DNA from: Promicromonospora sukumoe
GTDB taxonomy: Bacteria > Actinomycetota > Actinomycetes > Actinomycetales > Cellulomonadaceae
DNA length: 64,000 bases
Direction: 5' to 3'
Assembly (NCBI RefSeq): GCF_014137995.1
Contig: NZ_JACGWV010000001.1
Span: forward strand, 2,108,001 to 2,172,000
The position numbers and the translations under genes are program-made. The notes beneath the pieces were generated by a model. It ran no database searches. It was not told the DNA's origin and saw only the letters and a program-made list of their open reading frames with translations. The stretch's first letter is position 1, and every line of letters starts with the position of its first letter. This document shows, one piece after another, positions 17,120 to 25,724 of this stretch.

Positions 17120-17755
17120 ATGGAACCGTTCGTCCTGGCCACGGAGCACGTCCGCCTGTCCGTCCCGACCTACTCGGACGTCGACGCCATCGCGACGGCC
17201 TGCCAGGACCCCGCCGTGGCCGAGTGGACGGTGGTGCCCGTGCCCTACGAGCGGCGGCACGCCGAGAGCTTCGTGCGGTACCACGTCGCCGAGGGCTGGG
17301 CCAAGGGCGCGGTCTACACCTGGGCGGTCCGCGCCCCGGGCGACGCCGACGGACCGCTGATCGGCATGGTCGGCCTCACGTGCGAGGGCACCCCGGCGGA
17401 GGAGCGCGCGGGCGAGCTCGGCTTCTGGATGACGGCGGACGCCCGCGGCCAGGGGCTGTGCACCGAGGCGTCCCGCCTGGTGGTCGACTGGGCCCTGGAC
17501 CCCGAGGGGCTGGGGCTCTCCGTGGTGAGCTGGGTCGCCTACGTCGGCAACTGGGCCTCCCGCCGCGTCGCCTGGCGCCTCGGCTTCCAGGTCGAGGCCA
17601 CGCTGCGCCGCCACGGGCTGCAGCGCGGCGTGCGCCGGGACGCCTGGGTCGGCACGATCCTGCCCGAGGACCCGCGCGAGCCCAACGAGCCGTGGCCCGA
17701 CCATGCACCCAACCACGCGCCCGCCCGGCACGAGAGTGTCAGTGAGCATCCGTAG
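17120..17755 (+). CDS. GNAT-family N-acetyltransferase
   Basis: 211 residues of the RimJ/RimL-like group (Acetyltransf_3): LATEHVRLSVPTYSDVDAI at the start, a core with ELGFWMTADARGQGLCTEASRLVVDWAL that holds the acetyl-CoA loop (R-G-Q-G-L), then WVAYVGNWASRRVAWRLGFQVEATLRRHGLQRG. Such enzymes acetylate N-terminal amines of proteins, or amino acids and antibiotics. The target here cannot be deduced. ATG 17120 has CACCAT 6 nt upstream, a leaderless pattern. The stop codon TAG forms part of the -10 element of rarA. Confidence 0.85.
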   Translation: MEPFVLATEHVRLSVPTYSDVDAIATACQDPAVAEWTVVPVPYERRHAESFVRYHVAEGWAKGAVYTWAVRAPGDADGPLIGMVGLTCEGTPAEERAGELGFWMTADARGQGLCTEASRLVVDWALDPEGLGLSVVSWVAYVGNWASRRVAWRLGFQVEATLRRHGLQRGVRRDAWVGTILPEDPREPNEPWPDHAPNHAPARHESVSEHP

Positions 17756-17765
17756 GCTGGGGCGG
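17753..17765 (+). promoter_or_regulatory. Leaderless promoter of rarA
   Basis: TAGGCT (17753-17758) stands 6 nt before GTG 17765, placing the transcription start at or next to the start codon. The stop codon of the acetyltransferase gene is the first half of this hexamer. No good -35 is seen. Confidence 0.5.
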
Positions 17766-19150
17766 TGTTCGACGACCTCTTCAGTACGGTGACGACCGAC
17801 ACCGCGGGTACCCCGACCGCGCGCGCGTCATCACCCCTTGCCGTGCGCATGCGCCCGGCCACGATCGACGAGATAGCGGGGCAGGAGCACCTCCTGGTCC
17901 CCGGGTCGCCCCTGCGGCGGCTCATCGAGCCCGGCGCGGGCGGCCGTGCCGCGCCGTCGTCGGTCATCCTCTGGGGCCCGCCCGGCACCGGCAAGACCAC
18001 CCTCGCCTACCTCGTCGCCACCGTGTCGGGGCGCCGCTTCGTGGAGCTGAGCGCCGTGACCGCGGGCGTCAAGGACGTGCGCCAGGTGGTCGAGGACGCC
18101 CGGCGCCGGCTCGCGACCGGCGGCGACGAGACCGTGCTCTTCGTCGACGAGGTGCACCGCTTCTCCAAGTCGCAGCAGGACGCCCTGCTGCCCAGCGTCG
18201 AGAACCGCTGGGTCACCCTCGTGGCGGCGAGCACCGAGAACCCCAGCTTCTCCGTCAACTCCCCGCTGCTGTCCCGCTCCCTGCTGCTCACGCTCAAGCC
18301 CCTGGAGACCGCGGACGTCCAGGCCCTGATCCAGCGCGCGATCACCGACGAGCGCGGCCTCGGCGGATCGGTCGAGCTCGGCGACGACGCGAGCGAGCAC
18401 CTGCTGCGCCTCGCCGGCGGCGACGCCCGCAAGGCGCTCACGATCCTGGAGGCCGCCGCGGGCGCGGTCCTGTCGGACGACGACCCCGTGACCGGCCAGG
18501 ACGGCACCACCCCGCTCATCGGCCTGGCCGACGTCGAGCGCGCCGTCGACGTCGCCGCTGTCCGCTACGACCGCGACGGCGACCAGCACTACGACGTCAT
18601 CTCCGCGTTCATCAAGTCCATCCGCGGGTCCGACGTCGACGCAGCGCTGCACTACCTCGCCCGCATGGTCGCCGCGGGGGAGGACCCACGCTTCATCGCC
18701 CGCCGCCTGGTCATCTCCGCCGCCGAGGACGTCGGCATGGCCGACCCCTCCGCGCTCCAGACCGCCGTCGCCGCCGCCCAGGCCGTGCAGCTCATCGGCA
18801 TGCCCGAGGGGCGCATCGTGCTCGCCGAGGCCGTCGTCCACCTGGCCACCGCCCCCAAGTCGAACGCCGCCTACCTCGGCGTCGACGCCGCGCTGGCGGA
18901 CGTGCGCGCGGGCAAGGTGGGTACGGTGCCGCCGCACCTGCGCGACGCGCACTACTCCGGCGCCAAGACGATGGGCCACGGCGACGGGTACCGCTACGCG
19001 CACGACTGGCCGCACGGCGTCGCGCCGCAGCAGTACCTGCCGGACGTGCTCGCCGGGTCGCGCTACTACGACCCGAGCGACCGCGGGTACGAGCGGCAGG
19101 TGGCGGAGCGTCTCGAACGCATCCGGGGCATCCTGGGGAGCGACGGGTGA
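17765..19150 (+). CDS. rarA: Replication-associated recombination protein A (MgsA/WRNIP1 family AAA+ ATPase)
   Basis: 461 residues. It acts at stalled replication forks. Domains in order: N-terminal VFDDLFS start, AAA+ core with Walker [10 protein letters not shown] (71-79) and Walker [11 protein letters not shown] (Asp128, Glu129), sensor region [17 protein letters not shown], and the C-terminal MgsA tetramerisation domain ([23 protein letters not shown]...[18 protein letters not shown]). Full length for the family. The neighbours rpsD and alaS are those usual in this order of bacteria. Start GTG 17765 has no Shine-Dalgarno sequence and fits a leaderless transcript. Confidence 0.96.
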   Translation: MFDDLFSTVTTDTAGTPTARASSPLAVRMRPATIDEIAGQEHLLVPGSPLRRLIEPGAGGRAAPSSVILWGPPGTGKTTLAYLVATVSGRRFVELSAVTAGVKDVRQVVEDARRRLATGGDETVLFVDEVHRFSKSQQDALLPSVENRWVTLVAASTENPSFSVNSPLLSRSLLLTLKPLETADVQALIQRAITDERGLGGSVELGDDASEHLLRLAGGDARKALTILEAAAGAVLSDDDPVTGQDGTTPLIGLADVERAVDVAAVRYDRDGDQHYDVISAFIKSIRGSDVDAALHYLARMVAAGEDPRFIARRLVISAAEDVGMADPSALQTAVAAAQAVQLIGMPEGRIVLAEAVVHLATAPKSNAAYLGVDAALADVRAGKVGTVPPHLRDAHYSGAKTMGHGDGYRYAHDWPHGVAPQQYLPDVLAGSRYYDPSDRGYERQVAERLERIRGILGSDG

Positions 19151-19204
19151 CTGGTCGCGTGGCCAGGGGTTGCGTGACCAGGCCCACGGCGAGCCGGAAC
19201 GCCG

Positions 19205-19377
19205 ACGTGCGGTAAGATCTTCAGGTTGCCCATGGCAACGCCCTGGGACCTCGGCCCCGCGAGCACGGTGCTCACGCACCCGCTCCATCGGCTGGTCCCG
19301 CACCCGGTGCGGTCCCCCTTCGTGGGGGAGTCGTGTCCGGGTGTGACCTTCAATATCTACAGGACAGGACATTCACA
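19205..19377 (+). promoter_or_regulatory. rpsD promoter and structured 5' leader
   Basis: TAAGAT at 19213-19218 is a good -10 candidate. The remaining 150 nt before rpsD can fold into several hairpins, the clearest being TCCCCC-ttcgt-GGGGGA (19313-19329, five G-C pairs plus closing A-T). Ribosomal protein S4 represses its own synthesis through leader RNA in other bacteria. An equivalent role here is inference. Confidence 0.45.
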
Positions 19378-20004
19378 GTGACTTCTGTGACCCGTGCGCG
19401 CCGTCAGGTGCGCCTGAGCCGCAAGCTGGGCCTCGCGCTCACGCCCAAGGCCGTCAAGCACTTCGAGAAGCGCCCGTACCCGCCCGGTGAGCACGGCCGT
19501 GCGCGCCGCCGCACCGAGTCGGACTACGCGGTGCGTCTCCGTGAGAAGCAGCGTCTGCGTGCGCAGTACATGCTTCGCGAGAAGCAGCTTCTCAAGGTCT
19601 ACGAGAACGCCCGCAAGCAGGCCGGCCTGACCGGTGAGGTCATGGTCGAGGACCTGGAGACCCGTCTGGACTCCGTGGTGCTGCGTGCCGGCTTCGGCCG
19701 CACCATCCTGCAGGCCCGCCAGCACGTGACCCACCGTCACATCCTGGTGGACGGCAAGATCGTGGACCGCCCGTCGTTCCGCGTGAAGCCCGGCCAGACC
19801 ATCCAGGTCAAGCCGAAGAGCCAGACCACGGTGCCGTTCCAGGTCGCCGCCGCGGGCGCGCACCGCGACGTGCTGCCGACGCTCCCGGGCTACCTGGACG
19901 TGCAGCTCGAGAAGCTGACCGCCACGCTGACCCGTGCACCGAAGCGCGCCGAGGTCCCCGTGACCTGCGACGTGCAGATGGTCGTCGAGTTCTACGCTCG
20001 CTGA
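19378..20004 (+). CDS. rpsD: 30S ribosomal protein S4
   Basis: 208 residues, the normal length. S4 is a primary 16S rRNA-binding protein that nucleates assembly of the small-subunit body and helps control decoding accuracy. The sequence shows the S4 N-terminal domain ([30 protein letters not shown]) and the S4 RNA-binding domain ([35 protein letters not shown]). It is the form without zinc-binding cysteines. Start GTG 19378 is preceded by AGGACAGGAC at 7 nt; an upstream in-frame start is less likely. A strong terminator follows, so the gene is monocistronic. Confidence 0.97.
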   Translation: MTSVTRARRQVRLSRKLGLALTPKAVKHFEKRPYPPGEHGRARRRTESDYAVRLREKQRLRAQYMLREKQLLKVYENARKQAGLTGEVMVEDLETRLDSVVLRAGFGRTILQARQHVTHRHILVDGKIVDRPSFRVKPGQTIQVKPKSQTTVPFQVAAAGAHRDVLPTLPGYLDVQLEKLTATLTRAPKRAEVPVTCDVQMVVEFYAR

Positions 20005-20020
20005 TCGCACCCAGCAGTAC

Positions 20021-20068
20021 CGGACGGCCCCGTCCGCGCCTCGGCGCGGCCGGGGCCGTCCGCGTTTT
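20021..20068 (+). terminator. rpsD intrinsic terminator
   Basis: CGGACGGCCCCG (20021-20032) pairs perfectly with CGGGGCCGTCCG (20051-20062), with further pairing inside the loop, and is followed by CGTTTT. Strong canonical terminator 17 nt after the rpsD stop codon. Confidence 0.9.
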
Positions 20069-20081
20069 GGGGCACCGGCCG

Positions 20082-20139
20082 TCGAACGTAGGTGTGGTCG
20101 CACTCTGAGAGCTCAGAGTGCGACCACACCTACGTTCGA
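20082..20139. repeat. Perfect 28-bp-arm palindrome (element B)
   Basis: Arms 20082-20109 and 20112-20139 are perfectly complementary over 28 bp, with only a 2-nt loop (AG). It lies just behind the rpsD terminator, so a termination role would be redundant. No T tract. Its architecture matches elements at 5758, 8894, 28039, 31326, 32661, 33691 and 38866, although the sequence differs. Confidence 0.9.
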
Positions 20140-20291
20140 TCCCAGGCCCGACGCCCCACCCAGCGGCGGGGGGTGCGGCGGGGCGACGGGCGAGGGGGGC
20201 CGCCAGGGGGATAGGGTGATCGTCGACCCCGGCAGACGTCAGTGAGGCGTCGGTGCCGGACATCCGCGGACCTTCAGGCAGGAGCTTGCGC

Positions 20292-20696
20292 ATGACCCTC
20301 GGCGACCTCGGAGACGTGGCGGGACTGATCGCGGCGATCGCGTTCGTGCTCCTCGTGGGCTTTCTCGCCGTCCCGTTGTGGAAGCTGGGCAAGCTCCTGG
20401 ACGAGGCGCGGCTGAGCGTCCGTGACGTCACCGAGCACTCGGTGCCGATCCTGGACGAGGCCGCGAGCACCGTCGCCTCCGCGAACACGCAGCTCGTCAA
20501 GGTCGACACGATCACCACGTCGGCGGCGTCGGTCAGCGAGAACGTGTCCGCGCTGACGGGCCTGTACGCGGCGACGCTGGGCAAGCCGCTGGTCAAGGTC
20601 GCGGCGTTCTCCTACGGTGTGCGGCAGGCGTTCGGCCAGGCCAAGGGCCGCTCCGGCCGGCACACCGAGCCGGACGCGTCCGGGGCCGAGGCATGA
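20292..20696 (+). CDS. DUF948 membrane protein
   Basis: 134 residues. One N-terminal membrane helix (about residues 8-28: VAGLIAAIAFVLLVGFLAVPLW) is followed by a long amphipathic helical domain (KLGKLLDEARLSVRDVTEHSVPILDEAASTVASANTQL), the typical layout of DUF948 proteins found beside alaS in Actinobacteria. Function unknown; the topology suggests a membrane-anchored coiled-coil protein. ATG 20292 has CAGGAG 7 nt upstream. The stop overlaps the next start (ATGA). Confidence 0.85.
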   Translation: MTLGDLGDVAGLIAAIAFVLLVGFLAVPLWKLGKLLDEARLSVRDVTEHSVPILDEAASTVASANTQLVKVDTITTSAASVSENVSALTGLYAATLGKPLVKVAAFSYGVRQAFGQAKGRSGRHTEPDASGAEA

Positions 20697-20947
20697 TCCG
20701 CCGCCTGTTCTGGGTCGGCGTGGGCGTGGCCGTCACCGTCGTCGTGATCCACAAGGGCCGCCAGGTCGTCGCGCGGTACACGCCCGAGGCCGTGAGCGAG
20801 CGCGCGGCGGCAGCCGTGGACGACGCCGGCGTCCGGCTGAACCAGATGGCGCGCACGTTCCGCTCGGAGTTCACGACGGCGCGCGCCGAGCGCGAGGCGG
20901 AGCTGATGGCGTCCCTGCGCGGCGAGCTGCAGCGCCACCAGCGGTAG
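20693..20947 (+). CDS. Small membrane protein in the DUF948-alaS cluster
   Basis: 84 residues. One N-terminal membrane helix (RRLFWVGVGVAVTVVVI) is followed by a charged helical tail (RTFRSEFTTARAEREAELMASL). Small proteins of this kind are regularly found between the DUF948 gene and alaS in Actinobacteria; function unknown. It overlaps the DUF948 gene by 4 nt, so the two are translationally coupled and may form a complex. Confidence 0.8.
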   Translation: MIRRLFWVGVGVAVTVVVIHKGRQVVARYTPEAVSERAAAAVDDAGVRLNQMARTFRSEFTTARAEREAELMASLRGELQRHQR

Positions 20948-20977
20948 CGGGACCCCGCCGGATCTTTCAGTTTCCGT

Positions 20978-20998
20978 CTGCCGCGCTACCAGCGGCAG
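20978..20998. other. Hairpin upstream of alaS
   Basis: CTGCCGC-gctacca-GCGGCAG, a 7-bp stem 81 nt before the alaS start. It could be a weak terminator of the preceding pair or part of the alaS leader. No T-box-like sequence was seen. Confidence 0.4.
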
Positions 20999-21078
20999 AA
21001 TAGGCACGTGCCCGGACAACCGCGGCGCCAGAATTCGTGCACCCTCCAGTACGACCGAGAAGAAGGACCACTGACCTC

Positions 21079-23772
21079 ATGCGCACCGCCGAGATCCGCA
21101 AGCGTTGGCTCGACTACTTCGAAGCTCAGGGCCACGCGGTGGTGCCGTCGGCGTCGCTGATCTCCCCGGACCCGTCGACGCTGTTCACCATCGCGGGCAT
21201 GGTGCCGTTCATCCCGTACATGACGGCCCAGCAGACCCCGCCGTGGAAGCGCGCCACCAGCGTGCAGAAGTGCGTGCGCACCCTGGACATCGACGACGTC
21301 GGCAAGACGACGCGGCACGGCACGTTCTTCCAGATGAACGGCAACTTCTCGTTCGGCGACTACTTCAAGGCCGACGCCATCCGCATGGCCTGGGACTTCC
21401 TCACGGGCTCGCTGGAGGACGGCAAGCTGGGCATCGACCCCGACAAGCTCTGGGTAACCGTCTACTACGAGGACGACGAGGCCCGCCAGCTCTGGAAGGA
21501 CATCGTCGGCCTGCCCGACGAGCGCATCCAGGGCCTCGGCAAGAAGGACAACTACTGGTCCACGGGCCAGCCCGGCCCGGCCGGCCCCTGCTCGGAGATC
21601 TTCTACGACCGCGGCGCCGCCTACGGGCCCGACGGCGGTCCGCTGGTCGACGAGGGCGGCGACCGTTTCGTCGAGATCTGGAACCTCGTGTTCATGCAGT
21701 ACGCCATCGACGACGTGAAGTCGAAGGAAGAGTTCCGGATCCTCGGGGAACTCGAGAACAAGAACATCGACACCGGCATGGGCCTCGAGCGTGTTGCCTT
21801 CCTGCTCCAGGGCAAGGACAACATGTACGAGATCGACGAGGTCTTCCCCGTCATCGAGGCCGCCGCGAAGCTCAGCGGCAAGACGTACGGCGAGAACCAC
21901 GACGACGACGTGCGCATGCGCGTCGTGGCCGACCACGTGCGCTCGGCCCTGATGATCATCGGCGACGGCGTGCGCCCCTCGAACGAGGGCCGCGGCTACG
22001 TGCTGCGCCGCCTGCTGCGCCGCTCCGTGCGCGCCATGCGCCTGCTGGGCGTGGACGGCGTCGCGCTGACGTCGCTGCTGCCCGTCTCGAAGGACGCCAT
22101 GGCCCCCTCCTACCCGGAGCTGGCCACCAACTTCGAGCAGATCTCGGCCGTCGCCTACGCCGAGGAGGAGGCCTTCCGGCGCACCCTGGTGTCCGGCACC
22201 GGCATCCTCGACAACGCCGTCGCCAACCTGAAGAAGCAGGGCGGCGACCACCTGGTCCTGCCGGGCGACGCCGCCTTCCAGCTCCACGACACCTACGGCT
22301 TCCCGATCGACCTGACCCTCGAGATGGCCGCCGAGCAGGGCGTCCAGGTCGACGAGCAGGCCTTCCGCTCGCTCATGCAGGAGCAGCGCACCCGCGCCCG
22401 CGCCGACGCGCTCGCCAAGCGCACCGGCGGGGCCGACGTCGCCGCCTACGAGTCCCTGGAGAAGGAGCTCACCGCTCCGGTCGAGTTCCTCGGCTACACG
22501 CAGACCGACGCCTCGGTCCGTGTCGCCGGCCTGCTCACCGGCGGCGTGCCGGCCCCGGCCGTCACGGCCCCCGCCGAGATCGAGGTCGTCCTGGACCGGA
22601 CGCCGTTCTACGCCGAGGCCGGCGGCCAGCTCGCCGACCACGGCACGATCGTGCTCGACGGCGGCGCCACCATCGAGGTCGACGACGTGCAGCGCCCCAT
22701 CAAGGGCCTGAGCGTGCACCGCGGCCGCCTGATCGAGGGCACCGTGGCGCTGGGCGACCCGGGCACGGCCCAGATCGACACCTCGCGCCGCAAGGCCATC
22801 AGCCGCGCCCACTCGGCCACGCACATGATCCACAAGGCCCTGCACGAGCTCGTCGGCGAGGACCGCACCCAGGCCGGTTCGGAGAACGCCCCGAGCCGCA
22901 TCCGGTTCGACTTCCGCTCGCCGTCGGCCGTCTCGACCTCGGCGCTGACGGAGATCGAGGAGCGCGTCAACGTGCGCCTCGCCGACAACCTCGAGGTGAC
23001 CGACCAGCTCATGCCGATCGCCCAGGCCCGCGAGGCCGGCGCCATGGCGCTGTTCGGCGAGAAGTACGGCGACGTCGTGCGCGTGGTCTCGATCGGTGAC
23101 GACTGGTCGCGCGAGCTGTGCGCCGGCACCCACGTGAAGCAGACCGGCCAGCTCGGCCGCGTCACGCTGCTCGGCGAGTCCTCGATCGGCTCCGGCGTCC
23201 GCCGCGTCGACGCCCTGGTGGGCGACGGCGCGTACGGGTTCCAGGCCAAGGAGCACGCCCTCGTGGGCCAGCTCACCGGCCTGCTCAACACGCGCGCCGA
23301 GGACCTGCACGAGCGCGTCGGCTCGCTGGTCTCGCGCCTCAAGGAGGCCGAGAAGGAGCTCGCCGCGCTGCGTCAGGGGCAGCTCCTGGCCGCCGCCGGC
23401 AAGCTCGCCGCCGAGGCCCCGCGCGTGGGCGACGTCCGCGTCGTCACGCACGACGCCGGCGAGGCCCAGGCCGACGACCTGCGCGCCCTCGTGCTCGACG
23501 TGCGCGGCCGCCTCGGCGAGGCCGAGCCGGTCGTGGCCGCCGCCGGCGGTGTGTCGGGCGGCCGCCCGGTCGTGGTGGTCGTGACCAACGCCGCGGCCCG
23601 TGCCGCCGGCTACAAGGCCGGCGACCTGGTCCGCACGGCGGCCCAGACCCTCGGCGGCGGTGGCGGCGGCAAGCCGGACATGGCCCAGGGCGGCGGCACC
23701 GACCCGGCCAAGCTCGGCGAGGCCCTCGCGGGCATCGCCGAGGGCGTGCGCCTGGCCGCCGTCGGCGCCTGA
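21079..23772 (+). CDS. alaS: Alanine-tRNA ligase
   Basis: 897 residues. It charges tRNA-Ala with alanine. Class II catalytic core at the N terminus ([43 protein letters not shown]), then the tRNA-recognition region, the editing domain with zinc ligands (AHSATHMIH and [10 protein letters not shown]), and the C-terminal C-Ala domain ending in the Gly-rich [15 protein letters not shown] motif. Complete and of normal length. Start ATG 21079 has AGAAGGA upstream. ruvX follows after 4 nt, an arrangement conserved in this group. Confidence 0.98.
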   Translation: MRTAEIRKRWLDYFEAQGHAVVPSASLISPDPSTLFTIAGMVPFIPYMTAQQTPPWKRATSVQKCVRTLDIDDVGKTTRHGTFFQMNGNFSFGDYFKADAIRMAWDFLTGSLEDGKLGIDPDKLWVTVYYEDDEARQLWKDIVGLPDERIQGLGKKDNYWSTGQPGPAGPCSEIFYDRGAAYGPDGGPLVDEGGDRFVEIWNLVFMQYAIDDVKSKEEFRILGELENKNIDTGMGLERVAFLLQGKDNMYEIDEVFPVIEAAAKLSGKTYGENHDDDVRMRVVADHVRSALMIIGDGVRPSNEGRGYVLRRLLRRSVRAMRLLGVDGVALTSLLPVSKDAMAPSYPELATNFEQISAVAYAEEEAFRRTLVSGTGILDNAVANLKKQGGDHLVLPGDAAFQLHDTYGFPIDLTLEMAAEQGVQVDEQAFRSLMQEQRTRARADALAKRTGGADVAAYESLEKELTAPVEFLGYTQTDASVRVAGLLTGGVPAPAVTAPAEIEVVLDRTPFYAEAGGQLADHGTIVLDGGATIEVDDVQRPIKGLSVHRGRLIEGTVALGDPGTAQIDTSRRKAISRAHSATHMIHKALHELVGEDRTQAGSENAPSRIRFDFRSPSAVSTSALTEIEERVNVRLADNLEVTDQLMPIAQAREAGAMALFGEKYGDVVRVVSIGDDWSRELCAGTHVKQTGQLGRVTLLGESSIGSGVRRVDALVGDGAYGFQAKEHALVGQLTGLLNTRAEDLHERVGSLVSRLKEAEKELAALRQGQLLAAAGKLAAEAPRVGDVRVVTHDAGEAQADDLRALVLDVRGRLGEAEPVVAAAGGVSGGRPVVVVVTNAAARAAGYKAGDLVRTAAQTLGGGGGGKPDMAQGGGTDPAKLGEALAGIAEGVRLAAVGA

Positions 23773-23776
23773 CGTC

Positions 23777-24379
23777 GTGACGGACACCGGCACCGAGCCC
23801 GGGCTCCCGCGGGGAGCCCGGCTCGGGGTCGACGTCGGCATGGCCCGGATCGGGCTTGCCGCGAGCGACCCCGACGGCCTGGTCGCCACCCCCGTGGAGA
23901 CCGTGCCACGGGTGCTCGCGGGCGGCCCGGCCCAGGGCAAGCAGGCGCACGGGAAGCAGCAGGGGAAGCAGTCTCCCCGGAGCGCCGAGGGCACCACCGC
24001 CGACGTCAGCCGGATCGTGGAGGAGGCGGCGGAGCGGTTCGCCGCCGTCGTCTACGTGGGGCTGCCGCGGCACCTGTCCGGCAAGGAGGGCGCGGCCACC
24101 GCCGACGCCCGCCGGTTCGCTGCCCGGCTGACCGTCGCGCTGGCGGCCGCGGGGGAGCCCGCGGAGGTGCGCCTCGTGGACGAGCGGATGACCACGGTCA
24201 CCGCCCACCAGGCCCTCCACGCGGCCGGCCGGAAATCCAAGAAGCACAGGTCCGTGATCGATCAGGCCGCAGCCGTTATCATTCTGCAATCTGCACTCGA
24301 CGCGGAGCGGGCGAAGGGGGAGCGCGCCGGCGAGCTCGTCGGGGTGCAGACCGTGCACGACACGCACGACCGACCGTAG
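23777..24379 (+). CDS. ruvX: Putative pre-16S rRNA nuclease / Holliday junction resolvase-like protein
   Basis: 200 residues, longer than the usual 140-165. RuvX (YqgF) has an RNase H-like fold; in E. coli it matures the 16S rRNA 5' end. The first acidic motif is GVDVGMARIGLAASDPDG. The later motifs are VVYVGLPRHLSGKEG, VDERMTT and SVIDQAAAVIILQSAL with the final Asp. The extra length comes from a low-complexity Gln/Gly/Lys insertion (about residues 53-78, GPAQGKQAHGKQQGKQ) between the first and second strands. Start GTG 23777 directly follows alaS. Confidence 0.93.
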   Translation: MTDTGTEPGLPRGARLGVDVGMARIGLAASDPDGLVATPVETVPRVLAGGPAQGKQAHGKQQGKQSPRSAEGTTADVSRIVEEAAERFAAVVYVGLPRHLSGKEGAATADARRFAARLTVALAAAGEPAEVRLVDERMTTVTAHQALHAAGRKSKKHRSVIDQAAAVIILQSALDAERAKGERAGELVGVQTVHDTHDRP

Positions 24380-24421
24380 CGCCACCACCCACACCCCCCG
24401 ACGAAGGACAGTGAGTCTCCG

Positions 24422-25561
24422 GTGACGGACCTCTTCACGGCGCCCGCGCGCTCCCAGGCAGATCCCTCCCGTTCCGGGCCGAGATCAGGCCGGAGGGCGC
24501 AGCGGCGGCGCCGGCGGAACCGGCGCGGCCGTGCGCTGGTCGTACTGCTGGTCGCCCTCGTGCTGGTCGGCGGGTCCGGCTACGCCATCTGGACCAACCT
24601 CGACACCCTGACCGGCCTGAGCAACCCGCTGGAGTCCAAGGACTTCCCGGGCCCGGGCGGTGACCAGGTCGACGTCGAGATCCCGAACGGCGCCACCGGG
24701 ACGGTCATGGGCCAGGAGCTCTACGACGCCGGCGTGGTCGCGAGCGTGTCGGCGTTCACCGCGGCGTTCGAGGCCAACCCCGACTCCGTGTCGATCCGCC
24801 CGGGCACGCACGCCATGCTCGAGGAGATGCCCGCGCGCGACGCCGTCGCGCTGCTCGTGAAGAACGAGATGGTGGACCTCCAGCTCACCATCCCCGAGGG
24901 CTACACGGTCGCCCAGATCGTGGACCGCGCCGTGCAGGTCACGGGCCTGCCCGCCGAGGACTTCGAGGCCGCGCTGGACGCGCCCAAGGAGATCGGGCTG
25001 CCCAAGCAGGCCGGTGGCGACGTCGAGGGCTGGCTCAACCCCGGCACCTACACGCTCAAGCCCGACAAGGACAGCGCCGTCGGGCTGCTGACGCAGATGG
25101 TCGACCGCACCGAGAAGTCGCTCCGGGACAAGAACATCCCCGGCGGCGACTGGGAGGACGTGCTCACCAAGGCGTCGCTCGTGGAGCGCGAGGGCCTGCA
25201 CCCCGAGGACAAGCCCAAGATCGCCCGCGCGATCGAGAACCGGCTCGAGGACGGCATGATCCTGCAGATCGACGCCGCGGTCGCCTACGGGGCCGGCAAG
25301 CCGGGCACCGAGCTGACCAGGAAGGACCTCAACAACGCGAAGAACCGGTACAACACGTACCAGCACACCGGGCTGCCGCCGGGCCCGATCGCGAGCCCGG
25401 GCGAGACCTCCATCGACGCCGTGCTCAACCCGACCCCGGGCGACTGGAAGTACTGGATCACGGTCAACCTCGACACGGGCGAGACCAAGTTCTCGGAGAC
25501 CTACGAGCAGCACCTCGCCTACCAGCAGGAGCTCCGCGACTGGCAGGCGGCCAACGGCTGA
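24422..25561 (+). CDS. mltG: Endolytic murein transglycosylase MltG, copy 1
   Basis: 379 residues. MltG cleaves nascent peptidoglycan strands at the membrane. It has an Arg-rich cytosolic start, one membrane helix (about residues 38-60, RALVVLLVALVLVGGSGYAIW), a LysM-like region and the YceG catalytic domain. KASLVEREG carries the likely catalytic Glu255; IPEGYTVAQIV, EGWLNPGTYTL and GLPPGPIASPG are conserved. Start GTG 24422 lies 42 nt after ruvX. A second, divergent mltG follows directly, which is unusual. Confidence 0.93.
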   Translation: MTDLFTAPARSQADPSRSGPRSGRRAQRRRRRNRRGRALVVLLVALVLVGGSGYAIWTNLDTLTGLSNPLESKDFPGPGGDQVDVEIPNGATGTVMGQELYDAGVVASVSAFTAAFEANPDSVSIRPGTHAMLEEMPARDAVALLVKNEMVDLQLTIPEGYTVAQIVDRAVQVTGLPAEDFEAALDAPKEIGLPKQAGGDVEGWLNPGTYTLKPDKDSAVGLLTQMVDRTEKSLRDKNIPGGDWEDVLTKASLVEREGLHPEDKPKIARAIENRLEDGMILQIDAAVAYGAGKPGTELTRKDLNNAKNRYNTYQHTGLPPGPIASPGETSIDAVLNPTPGDWKYWITVNLDTGETKFSETYEQHLAYQQELRDWQAANG

Positions 25562-25724
25562 GGTGAAGAATCCCCGGAGTTGGCCTGGAATGTGCAGGTC
25601 GGGGTAGCGTTCGCGGCATCCGGCCCGAGATGTGATCGTGAGACACGGTTGCGGTGTGGTGTTCCCGGTTGGTGACCAGCGCGGATCGTCCAGTGGTCCG
25701 CGCACCGTAGAGGATGGAGCGAGC

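Noticed and set aside
20948..21078. T-box or other riboswitch upstream of alaS
   Set aside because: Only a 7-bp hairpin is visible; no T-box sequence or larger conserved fold could be found.
20986..23997. Long minus-strand open frame antisense to alaS
   Set aside because: Repetitive Ala/Gly/Val/Asp composition, no start signal and full overlap with alaS.
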